DNA from: Neptunitalea chrysea
Lineage (GTDB): Bacteria > Bacteroidota > Bacteroidia > Flavobacteriales > Flavobacteriaceae
DNA: 64,000 bases
Direction: 5' to 3'
Assembly (NCBI RefSeq): GCF_027924145.1
Contig: NZ_BRVP01000014.1
Coordinates: 1-64,000 of the forward strand
Below are positions 53,708-62,980 of the stretch, in pieces; position 1 is the first letter of the stretch, and each line of letters starts with the position of its first letter. Under the pieces are notes generated by a model that saw only the letters and a list, made by a program, of their open reading frames with translations, searched no databases and had not been told where the DNA came from. A program made the position numbers and the translations under genes.

Positions 53708-56449
53708 ATGAAAAGTTTTCTTGAAGACGTTGCCATACATGTTTTAAATACCGCCGAGAAGGTAGAGGATATTTCGTTTATTTTACCCAGTAAAAGAGCG
53801 GGTGTATTTTTAAAAAATGCCTTTATAAAAAATTACACTAAAACAGGATTCTCTCCTGCATTTATTAGTATAGAATCGTTTATAGAAAATATTTCGGGTC
53901 TAAAATATGCTAATAATATTCAGCTACTTTTTGAACTTTACAGCACATACCTTTCCATTGAAACCAACGAACCAGAAGACTTTTATAGTTTCTCTAAATG
54001 GGGACAACTTTTACTTCAAGACTTTAATGAAGTAGACCGATATCTGGTAGATCCTGAAACGGTTTTCCCGTATTTAGCTTCTATAAAAGAAATGAATCAT
54101 TGGTCTTTAGAAGCAGAGCAAACAGAGCTCCAAAAAAGATATATTGACTTTTGGAATGGCTTAAGCGATTACTATTATCAATACAAAGAAAATCTGCAAC
54201 AAAAAGGAATAGGATACCAAGGTATGATTTATAAAGAGGCTATAGAAAACCTTGAATTTTACCAACAAAACAATCCTAATACCAAACATGTATTTGTAGG
54301 CTTCAATGCCTTAAACAAAGCAGAAGAAAAAATTATACAAGAACTTTTAGAAAATGGTAATGCCGATATTTATTGGGATATAGATAACTACTTTCTAAAA
54401 GATGAAGAGCATGATGCGGGTTTATTTATCAGAAAACATTTTAAAACCTGGAAGTACTTTCAGGAAAACCAGCCTAAATGGATATGTAATGAGTTTGAAA
54501 CTGCCAAAGAAATACAACTTATTGGCATTCCTAAAAATGTAGGGCAAGCCAAATACACTGGGGCACTTCTGGAAGAGTTGTACCAAAAAAATCAGTTGAA
54601 AAACACTGTCGTTGTTTTAGGAGACGAAACCCTATTAACACCTGTTTTAAATGAAATACCTAATCAGGTACAACAGGTGAATATTACCATGGGACTACCC
54701 CTTACAGAAACTCCCATTGCAGCATTTTTTTCACTGTACTTTCAATTGTATCTTAATCCAAAAGCGCACTGGTATTATAAAGATGTGCTAAACGTGTTAA
54801 CACATCATATTTCACGACAATTATTGGGTGAAACAGCCACTGAGATTATTAACTTTATCCAGAAGAAGAATAAAATACAAATTACCCCACTTCAGTTAAA
54901 AGGATGGGTAGATACACCTAGTAACGAATTAGAGCACCTTTTTTCAGATACCATTAAAGTTACCCCAAAAGTGTTAGTGGATAACTGTTTTAATCTTATT
55001 AGTGCGCTACAAAAATTTTACGAAACCGATAAAACCATCTATCGATTAGAATTAGAATACTTATATAGATTCTATACGTTGTTTAATCAGCTTTACGAAT
55101 ATTTACAAAATAATACTTTTATTGGCTCTGTTAAAACGTTATATAGTATTTATAAAGAACTTATTAGTACAGAGACTTTAGATTTTCAGGGAGAACCGTT
55201 AGATGGAATTCAAATAATGGGAATGCTGGAAAGTAGAAATCTTGATTTTGAGACCATCATATTAACAGCTGTTAACGAAGGTATATTACCATCAGGTAAA
55301 AGCAATAATTCTTTTATTCCTTTTGATATTAAGAATTTACTGGAAATGCCTACATACAAAGAAAAAGATGCGGTCTATACCTATCACTTCTACCGACTTT
55401 TACAGCGTGCTAAAAACATCTATATATTATACAACACTGAAATTGCCGACGCTTTAAAAGGAGGAGAAAAGAGTCGTTTCATTATGCAACTGCAGGTAGA
55501 AAATCTACCGCAACACACCATTACCAATGTGGTTGCATCACCAGAAATAAACATTGTTAAACAAGAGAGAACAATTCAAAAAGACGCTCCATTAGTAGCG
55601 CGCCTTAAAGAAGTTTCTGCTAAAGGATATTCGCCTAGTAGTTTAACCAATTATATTAGAAATCCGTTAGATTTCTACTTACAATCTGTTTTAGGCATTC
55701 GCCAACAAGAAGAAGTAGAAGAAACCATTGCTGCAAATACGCTGGGTACTATTATACACAATACCCTTGAAGACCTTTATAAACCCTTTGAAGGCAAGGT
55801 GCTATCTGTAGAAAATATACAAACGTTTCAAAAAGGATACGTAACCGAGCTAAAAAAACAATTTGCAGATGTATACAAAGGAGCCGATTATAGCAAGGGT
55901 AAAAACCTGCTTATTTATAATGTAGCCAATACTTACGTTAAGCGTTTTTTAGAATCTGAACTCAACCTCGTCAAAAATCATACCGTTAAAGTTGTTACTA
56001 TTGAAGGTAATTACAAAATTCCTTTAACCATAGAAGGCATCAATTTTCCGGTACATCTAATAGGCAAGGTAGATCGCGTAGATGAAATAGACGGGCAATT
56101 ACGTATTGTAGATTACAAATCTGGGCGAGTAGAAAGTAAACATGTAGAGATTGTTGAATGGGAAGAACTTATAGATGAGTACACCTATAGCAAAGCTTTT
56201 CAGATACTTGCCTATGCATATATGCGTAATAAAGAAGTGCCCTTTACCAATGCTATTGCCGGTATTATTTCGTTTAAAAACTTACAAGCCGGATTTTTAC
56301 AATTCTGCAAAAAAGATAAACGTGCTCCAAAAGCCCATAAAGAGGTGCTTATAACCCAAGAAACGCTAATGTTGTTTGAACAACAATTACACAATCTTAT
56401 TAAGGAAATAGTAAATCCTACTATTCCGTTTACTGAAAAAGAAGTATAG
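53708..56449 (+). CDS. addB: AddB-like PD-(D/E)XK nuclease
   Basis: A 913-residue partner of the AddA-like helicase. The N-terminal region has the helicase-like but inactive ISFILPSKRAGVFLKNAF, and the C-terminal nuclease has LIGKVDRVDEIDGQLRIVDYKSG with the D and D-x-K pair. No clear Cys cluster for an Fe-S site is visible. Together they should form an AddAB-type complex for end resection. It is read from just behind a terminator, and the alpha/beta hydrolase follows 2 bases later. Confidence 0.88.
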   Translation: MKSFLEDVAIHVLNTAEKVEDISFILPSKRAGVFLKNAFIKNYTKTGFSPAFISIESFIENISGLKYANNIQLLFELYSTYLSIETNEPEDFYSFSKWGQLLLQDFNEVDRYLVDPETVFPYLASIKEMNHWSLEAEQTELQKRYIDFWNGLSDYYYQYKENLQQKGIGYQGMIYKEAIENLEFYQQNNPNTKHVFVGFNALNKAEEKIIQELLENGNADIYWDIDNYFLKDEEHDAGLFIRKHFKTWKYFQENQPKWICNEFETAKEIQLIGIPKNVGQAKYTGALLEELYQKNQLKNTVVVLGDETLLTPVLNEIPNQVQQVNITMGLPLTETPIAAFFSLYFQLYLNPKAHWYYKDVLNVLTHHISRQLLGETATEIINFIQKKNKIQITPLQLKGWVDTPSNELEHLFSDTIKVTPKVLVDNCFNLISALQKFYETDKTIYRLELEYLYRFYTLFNQLYEYLQNNTFIGSVKTLYSIYKELISTETLDFQGEPLDGIQIMGMLESRNLDFETIILTAVNEGILPSGKSNNSFIPFDIKNLLEMPTYKEKDAVYTYHFYRLLQRAKNIYILYNTEIADALKGGEKSRFIMQLQVENLPQHTITNVVASPEINIVKQERTIQKDAPLVARLKEVSAKGYSPSSLTNYIRNPLDFYLQSVLGIRQQEEVEETIAANTLGTIIHNTLEDLYKPFEGKVLSVENIQTFQKGYVTELKKQFADVYKGADYSKGKNLLIYNVANTYVKRFLESELNLVKNHTVKVVTIEGNYKIPLTIEGINFPVHLIGKVDRVDEIDGQLRIVDYKSGRVESKHVEIVEWEELIDEYTYSKAFQILAYAYMRNKEVPFTNAIAGIISFKNLQAGFLQFCKKDKRAPKAHKEVLITQETLMLFEQQLHNLIKEIVNPTIPFTEKEV

Positions 56450-56451
56450 CC

Positions 56452-57297
56452 ATGATAAAAGAACAATTTGTATTAGAAGGAAAACACAATCTACCTATTC
56501 TGTCTGACATAACCCTTGTACCCCATCAGAAGAAAAAACCTTTGGTCATATTTGTACATGGTTATAAAGGTTTTAAAGATTGGGGCTGCTGGCATTTGGT
56601 TGCAGAAGAATTTGCAAAGGCTCATATGTGCTTCCTGAAATTCAATTTTTCGCATAACGGCGGTACTGTAGAACAACCTATAGATTTCCCTGATTTAAAA
56701 GCCTTTGGAAACAATAACTATGTAAAAGAATTAGATGATATTCAGGCAATTATAGATTATTTTACCAGCACTGATTTTAAATACAGTAAAGAAATAGATA
56801 CCAATGCTATTTACATAATAGGTCACTCAAGAGGTGGTGGTATAATAACTATAAGTGCTGCAGAAGATTCCCGATTAAAAAAATTAGTATCATGGGCAGG
56901 TGTTAGCGATTTTGAAAGCAGATTCCCTACTGGATTTAAACGTTTAGTTTGGCGACTTAGAGGTGTAGGATATGTAGAAAACTCTCGTACCAAACAAAAG
57001 ATGCCTCACTACTACCAATTTTATAAAAACTTTATAGCAAACCGCGAGCGACTAAACATTAAACGCGCTGTACAAAAACTAAACATCCCTATTTTACTGC
57101 TACATGGAGATACAGATGCTACCGTACCGCTTTGGGAAGCAGAGCATATGAAAAAATGGAACCCGACGGCGCAATTAGAAGTTATACCTAATGGAGATCA
57201 TGTTTTTTCAGGAAAACATCCATGGGATACAGATACCCTACCTGAAGATTTAATGACGGTAACCCAAAAAACAATTGCTTTTTTAAAAGCTGATTAA
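56452..57297 (+). CDS. alpha/beta-hydrolase (prolyl-oligopeptidase-like fold)
   Basis: A 281-residue soluble hydrolase. The oxyanion strand VIFVHGYKGFKDWG, the nucleophile elbow G-H-S-R-G-G (IIGHSRGGG), catalytic Asp near LLLHGDTDATVPL and His in NGDHVFSG complete a Ser-Asp-His triad. No signal peptide. Substrate unknown (esterase or acyl-peptidase type). It starts 2 bases after addB, and its stop overlaps that of the convergent lipoprotein gene by 4 bases. Confidence 0.88.
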   Translation: MIKEQFVLEGKHNLPILSDITLVPHQKKKPLVIFVHGYKGFKDWGCWHLVAEEFAKAHMCFLKFNFSHNGGTVEQPIDFPDLKAFGNNNYVKELDDIQAIIDYFTSTDFKYSKEIDTNAIYIIGHSRGGGIITISAAEDSRLKKLVSWAGVSDFESRFPTGFKRLVWRLRGVGYVENSRTKQKMPHYYQFYKNFIANRERLNIKRAVQKLNIPILLLHGDTDATVPLWEAEHMKKWNPTAQLEVIPNGDHVFSGKHPWDTDTLPEDLMTVTQKTIAFLKAD

Positions 57298-57875
57298 TTT
57301 TCTTGCAAACTTAAATCAAGAATATGAATAGTGGCTAAATCTTGAAGATTTCTAAGATTCTCAAGCTTCTTGAGTTCCTTTTTACCCACTTTTGTATTGC
57401 ATAGTAAATATACGTCTAGCGTATGCTTTTGTGTTTCTTGCATAAACAGATTATCGTGTGCAAAAACAGTTTTGGTTTTCATTAACACCAACTTTCTAAA
57501 GTCTTGTAACAACTCAAAATCTACGGATGTTAAGCTATCTAGAGCACGTTGGTTGAGCGCATTAATTTCATTTCCCGTATTCTTACTACACGAAACAAAA
57601 AAGGCATTTTTATGGTATTTATCAAAAATATAAGCCTCAGGAAAACCCGCAAATTTTGCTCGGGTTTCTACCAATGCTTCTTTATTTTTTAGCGTATGAA
57701 TATATACCCCATAATGAAGCGTATCTTTTAAAAAGTCGTCATAGTATGCCATTCGTTGCTTATTCTTAACCTTCACAACACCATTACCATTAAAGATATC
57801 AGAAATGGCCGAACACGATAGTAACATTAGCAACATTACTATACTTATTGAATACAATGAAATGCTATGCTTCAT
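57294..57875 (-). CDS. lipoprotein of unknown function
   Basis: A 193-residue protein with lipobox LMLLSC (Cys21). The mature part is alpha/beta and rather charged (HYGVYIHTLKNKEALVE, YIFDKYHKNAFFVSCSK), reminiscent of SPOR-like repeats but without a convincing match. I do not recognise a family. The stop codons of this gene and the plus-strand hydrolase overlap at 57294-57297, leaving no room for a terminator. Confidence 0.7.
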   Translation of the reverse strand: MKHSISLYSISIVMLLMLLSCSAISDIFNGNGVVKVKNKQRMAYYDDFLKDTLHYGVYIHTLKNKEALVETRAKFAGFPEAYIFDKYHKNAFFVSCSKNTGNEINALNQRALDSLTSVDFELLQDFRKLVLMKTKTVFAHDNLFMQETQKHTLDVYLLCNTKVGKKELKKLENLRNLQDLATIHILDLSLQEN

Positions 57876-57919
57876 CTTGTGTAGAATTTGTGATAAATAT
57901 ACTTAAATACTGTTTAAAC

Positions 57920-58492
57920 CTATTGGTTTTTCCAAGCCTGCGCAACTTCTTCTAACTCATTGTACCAAGCTTCTCCATATTTTCGTATTAGAGCTTCTTT
58001 TACAAACTTATAAATAGGCACCTGTAATTCTTTCCCCAGAGAACAAGCATCATCACAAATATGCCATTTATGATAATTTACTGCAGAAAAAGATGAGTAC
58101 TCCTTTACCCTAACCGGATATAAATGACACGAAACAGGTTTCTTCCAATTCACTTCTCCCTGGTTGTAAGCTTCTTCAATAGCACAAAGGGCAGTTCCTT
58201 TATCATCAAAAATAACATAGGCACAATCTGCTCCGTTAATTAATGGTGTTTCCCATTCGCCATCTTCACCTTTTACATACGTACCTTGCTCTTCAATAAC
58301 CTTTACACCTTCAGGGCGCATAAATGGCTTTACCTTCGGATAAATTTCATCCAAAATTTTGGTTTCATCGTCTTCTACCGGTGCTCCGGCCTCTCCGTCT
58401 ATACAACAAGCCCCTTTACAGGCAGAAAGATTACAAACAAAATCCTTTGAAATAACCTCTTCTGATACTATGGTTTTATCTATTTGAAACAT
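57920..58492 (-). CDS. DUF3109 family protein (Cys-rich, probable metal binding)
   Basis: The frame is open to 58531, but Met at 58492 (MFQIDKTIV) fits the family and the promoter, giving 190 residues. A Cys cluster near the N-terminus (Cys20, Cys25, Cys29, Cys30 in NLSACKGACC) and later single Cys (GADCAYV, LCAIEE, SCHLYP, ICDDAC) form the pattern of DUF3109/YkgJ-like proteins that may bind zinc or Fe-S. Role unknown. A TATATTTG -7 element lies only 4 bases upstream. Confidence 0.85.
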   Translation of the reverse strand: MFQIDKTIVSEEVISKDFVCNLSACKGACCIDGEAGAPVEDDETKILDEIYPKVKPFMRPEGVKVIEEQGTYVKGEDGEWETPLINGADCAYVIFDDKGTALCAIEEAYNQGEVNWKKPVSCHLYPVRVKEYSSFSAVNYHKWHICDDACSLGKELQVPIYKFVKEALIRKYGEAWYNELEEVAQAWKNQ

Positions 58493-58496
58493 GCCG

Positions 58497-58504
58497 CAAA
58501 TATA
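58497..58504 (-). promoter_or_regulatory. -7 element giving a near-leaderless DUF3109 transcript
   Basis: On the minus strand TATATTTG (58504-58497) is a perfect TAnnTTTG match separated by only 4 bases from the ATG at 58492. It also supports that start over the longer frame. Confidence 0.55.
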
Positions 58505-58586
58505 GGTTAAAAAAAAATTGTTGTTAAACACAATTATTTAATTGATATTTTAAATTTAAATAACATTTTAGTTATTACATTTTTAA

Positions 58587-58594
58587 TATTTTTG
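58587..58594 (+). promoter_or_regulatory. -7 element for the MarC-family gene
   Basis: TATTTTTG matches TAnnTTTG 26 bases upstream of the ATG at 58621. Confidence 0.45.
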
Positions 58595-58620
58595 TCGTCG
58601 TTTTTTTAAAAATTGTTGAT

Positions 58621-59190
58621 ATGGTAGATTTTAAGCAAATAATAACAGCCACTATGGTATTGTTTTCGGTGATTGATATTATTGGAAGTATTCCTATTAT
58701 AGTTAACCTAAGAGCTAAAGTAGGACATGTACAATCTGAAAAAGCATCTCTGGTTGCATTGGTAATTATGATTGCCTTTTTATTTGTTGGAGATGAAATA
58801 TTAAAATTAATTGGTATTGATGTAAACTCATTTGCCGTAGCCGGTTCTTTTATTCTATTCTTTTTGGCTATTGAAATGATTTTAGGAATTACACTTCACA
58901 AAGATGATGCGCCGGAAACAGCCTCTATAGTACCTATTGCTTTTCCACTTATTGCAGGTGCTGGTACTATGACTACATTACTATCATTACGCGCTGAATA
59001 TGAAGTAGTAAACATTATTATAGCCATTATTATTAATATGGTATTTGTATACATAGTGTTAAAATTATCGGGCAAGATAGAAAAGGTTCTAGGAAAATCG
59101 GGATTAGGAGTAATACGTAAAATATTTGGTGTAATTTTGTTAGCTATATCGGTAAAATTATTTGCCACTAACATAACAGGATTATTTTAA
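58621..59190 (+). CDS. MarC family (UPF0056) membrane protein
   Basis: A 189-residue inner-membrane protein with six predicted TM helices: ATMVLFSVIDIIGSIPIIVNL, then IAFPLIAGAGTMTTLL, the family signature region. Despite the name, MarC proteins have no proven link to drug resistance. It heads a small plus-strand group with a tiny membrane protein and a mini-flavoprotein. Confidence 0.9.
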   Translation: MVDFKQIITATMVLFSVIDIIGSIPIIVNLRAKVGHVQSEKASLVALVIMIAFLFVGDEILKLIGIDVNSFAVAGSFILFFLAIEMILGITLHKDDAPETASIVPIAFPLIAGAGTMTTLLSLRAEYEVVNIIIAIIINMVFVYIVLKLSGKIEKVLGKSGLGVIRKIFGVILLAISVKLFATNITGLF

Positions 59191-59201
59191 AAACACATCT
59201 T

Positions 59202-59402
59202 ATGAAAATTTTCACCTTAACCATCATAGCAATAGCCATTTGTTTTATTGGCATTAATGCAACCAAAGTTAGCTTTAGAGCTCCTTTTGAAGGTGATAGT
59301 TCTATTGCGCTTATAGGTATTTTTGCTTCGTTATGTGCTATTGTACTAATGCTTATCTTAAGAACATCTTATAAAATAGCTGAAAAACTTAAAGAGAAAT
59401 AA
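59202..59402 (+). CDS. small two-TM membrane protein
   Basis: A 66-residue hydrophobic protein: TM1 (about 3-19), a short loop with VSFRAPFEGDSS, TM2 (about 33-52) and a basic tail. No family recognised. It is coding by context: 11 bases after marC, 1 base before the next gene, and with sensible hydropathy. Confidence 0.65.
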   Translation: MKIFTLTIIAIAICFIGINATKVSFRAPFEGDSSIALIGIFASLCAIVLMLILRTSYKIAEKLKEK

Positions 59403-59403
59403 G

Positions 59404-60015
59404 ATGATTTCATTTGATGCTTTGGTAATTGGTGGTGGTGCAGCAGGAATGCAATGTGCTATTATGCTTGGATCGGCTTTAAACAAGCCCTTTGCTAAAA
59501 ACAAAAAGGTAGGCATTATAATGCACCAAAAGGCTTCACATTTACAAACCGCTGTTTTTAATAATGTGCTTGGTTTACCTGCAGGCACAAAAGGTTCCGA
59601 TATTCTTAAAGAGGGCATACAGCATCTTGAAACAACGTACCCTGAAGTAATTCAAATACATAAAGAGAAGGTAACCGAAGTATCTGGTACTGCCGGTAAT
59701 TTTACAATAACTACTAATAAAAACACCTATAATACTAAAACCATTATAGTTGCTTTGGGTAACACCAACCTTTTCAATATTGAAGGACTCAACCAATATA
59801 TAGTGCCTCATGAACGTGCAAATCCGGTAAAAGAACGTATTCAATTAAAAAACACCAACCACGTGGTAACAGAAGCTATCTATGTTGCAGGCACTCTTGC
59901 AGGATGGAGCAGCCAATTACCTATTGCTATGGGTAGTGGTGCTCAGGTAGCACTAGATGTTCTTACAATCTGGAACGAGGGTAACCCTGTACAAGTACAC
60001 GATAAATTGGTATAA
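59404..60015 (+). CDS. minimal FAD-dependent oxidoreductase (thioredoxin reductase-like FAD domain)
   Basis: A 203-residue flavoprotein. ALVIGGGAAGMQCA with Gly10, Gly12 and Gly15 binds the FAD ADP moiety, and TLAGWSSQLPIAMGSGAQVALDVL matches the C-terminal FAD segment of thioredoxin reductase. The NAD(P)H domain and CxxC disulfide found in reductases of about 310 residues are absent, so the family normally seen in flavobacteria is this short form. Electron donor and acceptor unknown. Confidence 0.75.
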   Translation: MISFDALVIGGGAAGMQCAIMLGSALNKPFAKNKKVGIIMHQKASHLQTAVFNNVLGLPAGTKGSDILKEGIQHLETTYPEVIQIHKEKVTEVSGTAGNFTITTNKNTYNTKTIIVALGNTNLFNIEGLNQYIVPHERANPVKERIQLKNTNHVVTEAIYVAGTLAGWSSQLPIAMGSGAQVALDVLTIWNEGNPVQVHDKLV

Positions 60016-60177
60016 ATAATTATATAAGATTATTGTTAACTTTTACAATATATTCTTTGTAGTACATCCCTAAAACTTATTTTCGATTGATACCCCCCAA
60101 TCATATTCCTTTAGATGTACACTATAACGTGCATTAAGGCTATCTTTAAATATTAATCTTATATCTATTGGTTACTT

Positions 60178-60203
60178 AAATATACACCAGAAATCTGGTG
60201 TGT
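60178..60203 (-). terminator. hairpin terminator of the S41 protease operon
   Basis: ACACCAGA (60184-60191) pairs with TCTGGTGT (60194-60201) directly after the stop codon; a weak ATATTTA run follows on the minus strand. Nothing else is seen in 60016-60177. Confidence 0.5.
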
Positions 60204-61799
60204 TTATTCGGTTATTTTAGTATTATGGTATAGCTCTAACACTTTTAGAACCATAGTATCATTACTCTTAAGTACCCGCTGATATGCATTATCTCCGAAT
60301 AGCTGATTTGCCATTGCCGCTTTTAATGCCTTGCTTACCTCCTTATCATAAGAGGAAATATTTAATCCGAACTCTTTTTTATTTAAGAATTCCTGAAATC
60401 CGTTCAGCATATCTTCCTCAGGATGAAACCTTTTTATAAAATCATCTTCTGTCATACTAGCAAACCTACCTCTATCTGTATCTAAATATTCAAATACATA
60501 GGTTGGCACCAATTCTGACTGAAGAATATAATTTAAATGACCCTTATAAATAGTTTCTAAAGGAACAAACACATCTGGTATAATACCTCCACCTCCGTAT
60601 ACTACTTTGCCTTTTGGAGTAGTAAACCGTAGCGAGTCGGCCACTTGAATACTATCTGCATATTGTAGTTCCCCTCTTTCATAACGTTTTTGGAAATCAT
60701 CATAGTAATCTTCAATCCCATTGCTATATGATTTCTGAATCGATCTTCCTGTAGGGGTATAATATCTTGCTATAGTTAATCTTACAGCAGAACCATCTGG
60801 TAGCGGCATTTCTCTTTGTACCAACCCTTTTCCAAATGATCTACGACCAACAATGGTTCCTACATCATTATCTTGTAATGCGCCTGCCACAATTTCACTG
60901 GCCGAAGCAGAGTTTTCATTAATTAAGACATATACCTTGCCCGACTCAAAATCGCCTCTATCCGTAGCAAATATCTTGTCCTCTTCACCCCTCTTATTTC
61001 TGGTAAATACAATTAATCTTCCCTTAGGTAAAAACTCATCAGCCATTTGCTCAGCCATTTCCATATAGCCCCCCGGATTATCTCTTAAATCTATAGCAAT
61101 AGCTTTTGCTCCATTATGTCTTAATAAGGTTAAGGCAGTTCTAAATTCTTTATACGTAGTTTCCGCAAATCGATTTACTTTTATGTAACCAACCTCATCA
61201 TTGACCATAAAAAAGGCATCTACACTTTTTAGTGGTACCGGTGCTCTGTTTAAAGCAATATCCAATACTTTATCAGTACTTTTTCTGTATATTTTAAGAT
61301 TTACCTCTACTCCTTCTACGCCCTTCAGTTTGCTAATTACAAACCCGCGAGAGTATCCCTGACCATACAAGGTATCTTTATCTGCCATCAAAATACGGTC
61401 ACCTGCCAAAATTCCACCTCTTTCTGCAGGTGTATCTTCAAGTGTTCTGGTAACCATTAAAGTATCATTCAACATCATTACACTAATACCAACCCCTACA
61501 AATTCACCCTTCATATTTTCGGCAATCTTTTCTGTTTGTGTATTTGGGATATACACAGAATGCGGATCTAACTTGGCAAGAATATTATTCACCGTTACAT
61601 CTACAATACTATCAGTATTAACATCATCTACATACTCATAATCTATATAATCTATAAGTCGGTTTAATTTATCTTTCTTGGAGTTAGACGTAAAAAACAA
61701 ATCTGCAGAATCACTAAAACGCATCTTACTACCTATTACAATTCCGGCAGATAGTGCCAATGCAACAAATATGGGTATTAGATACGATCTTCCTTTCAT
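60204..61799 (-). CDS. ctpA: S41-family C-terminal processing peptidase
   Basis: A 531-residue periplasmic or membrane-anchored serine protease. One N-terminal TM helix (IPIFVALALSAGIVIG), a PDZ domain (about 80-170; GVGISVMMLNDTLMV), then the tail-specific protease core with NENSASASEIVAGAL (catalytic Ser) and GRRSFGKGLVQ (catalytic Lys). It trims or degrades proteins from the C-terminus. It starts 4 bases after the dCMP deaminase stop. Confidence 0.93.
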   Translation of the reverse strand: MKGRSYLIPIFVALALSAGIVIGSKMRFSDSADLFFTSNSKKDKLNRLIDYIDYEYVDDVNTDSIVDVTVNNILAKLDPHSVYIPNTQTEKIAENMKGEFVGVGISVMMLNDTLMVTRTLEDTPAERGGILAGDRILMADKDTLYGQGYSRGFVISKLKGVEGVEVNLKIYRKSTDKVLDIALNRAPVPLKSVDAFFMVNDEVGYIKVNRFAETTYKEFRTALTLLRHNGAKAIAIDLRDNPGGYMEMAEQMADEFLPKGRLIVFTRNKRGEEDKIFATDRGDFESGKVYVLINENSASASEIVAGALQDNDVGTIVGRRSFGKGLVQREMPLPDGSAVRLTIARYYTPTGRSIQKSYSNGIEDYYDDFQKRYERGELQYADSIQVADSLRFTTPKGKVVYGGGGIIPDVFVPLETIYKGHLNYILQSELVPTYVFEYLDTDRGRFASMTEDDFIKRFHPEEDMLNGFQEFLNKKEFGLNISSYDKEVSKALKAAMANQLFGDNAYQRVLKSNDTMVLKVLELYHNTKITE

Positions 61800-61803
61800 A
61801 AGC

Positions 61804-62235
61804 TTATTCTTCTATATTAGGTATATGTTCTAAAGTAACGCCTGCTTTTTCTAAAAATTTCAATCCAGCATCATCTTTATAGGCATTAACATACACAACT
61901 CTTTTAATACCTGCCTGGTGCACCAATTTACTACATTCTTTACAAGGAGAAAGCGTAATATATAAAGTAGCCCCCTCGCAAGAATGTGTAGACGCTGCTA
62001 CTTTTAATATGGCATTGGCTTCTGCATGTAGCACATACCATTTGGTATAACCTTCTTCATCTTCACATACATTTTCAAAATTGGTAGGTGTACCATTATA
62101 ACCATCCGAAATAATCATTCGGTCTTTTACAATAATAGCACCAACTTGCTTTCTTTTACAATGCGACAATCTTCCCCATTCGGCAGCCATTCTTAAATAC
62201 GCCTTATCATAGCGCAATTGCTTTTCAGTATCCAT
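61804..62235 (-). CDS. dCMP deaminase family protein (ComEB-like)
   Basis: A 143-residue zinc deaminase, converting dCMP to dUMP for thymidylate synthesis. Zinc ligands and catalytic Glu are in LHAEANAIL (His, Glu) and SPCKECSKL (two Cys). The dCMP-type N-terminus (SHCKRKQVGAIIVK) is clear. It is followed at once by the S41 protease gene. Confidence 0.93.
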   Translation of the reverse strand: MDTEKQLRYDKAYLRMAAEWGRLSHCKRKQVGAIIVKDRMIISDGYNGTPTNFENVCEDEEGYTKWYVLHAEANAILKVAASTHSCEGATLYITLSPCKECSKLVHQAGIKRVVYVNAYKDDAGLKFLEKAGVTLEHIPNIEE

Positions 62236-62326
62236 AGTGTCTTTTTAATAACAAAAACGATGCCTAAAACTTAAACAGACATCTTTTAACGAATATAGCT
62301 AGATTTATATTCAGAAACAATACTCA

Positions 62327-62911
62327 TTAAAATGGGTACGTATTAATAAGCATTGGTATTACCATGCCTATTATGATAGACGATAAAACCAAAATCCAGT
62401 CACGTCTGTTAAACCTAAATACCGTTTGCATTAATACCCCTAAAAGCAGAATAAGGAACGCCACAATAACCTGTGCAGCTTCAACCCCAAGTGCAAACTC
62501 TAGTGTTTTTATAAATTTTGTATCCTGTTGAGCAACAATCTGTTTAAAATACCTTGAAAAGCCAAGTCCGTGAATAAGTCCAAAAAACAAACTGGTAAAA
62601 AACACCAAATTCAACCCTTTCCCTGAAACCGATTTACCAGCTGTAAATACATTGTACAAGGCAGTAATAAAAATGGTAATAGGAATAAGAAACTCTATAT
62701 AAGTGCCACTAAACGACAACTGACCGTATACCGCTAAAAGTAAGGTTAACGTATGTCCAACAGTAAAAATGGTAACCAAAAGTATAACACGTTTCCAGTC
62801 TTTAAATAAATACGGCACTACCAAGGCCGCAAAAAACAATACGTGATCATATGCCTTAATATCTAACACATGATTAAATCCTAATTTAGAATAAAATAAA
62901 AACTCATCCAT
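62327..62911 (-). CDS. HupE/UreJ family membrane protein
   Basis: A 194-residue protein of about six TM helices. Markers are GFNHVLDIKAYDHVLF (conserved His and Asp at the N-terminus), FTVGHTLTLLLA, GLIHGLGFS and LGVEAAQVIVAF, giving the His and Glu residues of HupE/UreJ metal transporters (nickel or cobalt). Hydrogenase or urease genes are not nearby, so the metal is unknown. A TAGCTTTG box (62942-62935) lies upstream. Confidence 0.88.
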   Translation of the reverse strand: MDEFLFYSKLGFNHVLDIKAYDHVLFFAALVVPYLFKDWKRVILLVTIFTVGHTLTLLLAVYGQLSFSGTYIEFLIPITIFITALYNVFTAGKSVSGKGLNLVFFTSLFFGLIHGLGFSRYFKQIVAQQDTKFIKTLEFALGVEAAQVIVAFLILLLGVLMQTVFRFNRRDWILVLSSIIIGMVIPMLINTYPF

Positions 62912-62934
62912 TAATAATGCATTTAGGGTACGCT

Positions 62935-62942
62935 CAAAGCTA
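62935..62942 (-). promoter_or_regulatory. -7 element for the HupE/UreJ gene
   Basis: TAGCTTTG on the minus strand is a TAnnTTTG match 24 bases upstream of the ATG at 62911. Confidence 0.4.
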
Positions 62943-62980
62943 CAATTTATAATTGATATGTAGGTGCACTATCAGCTAAC

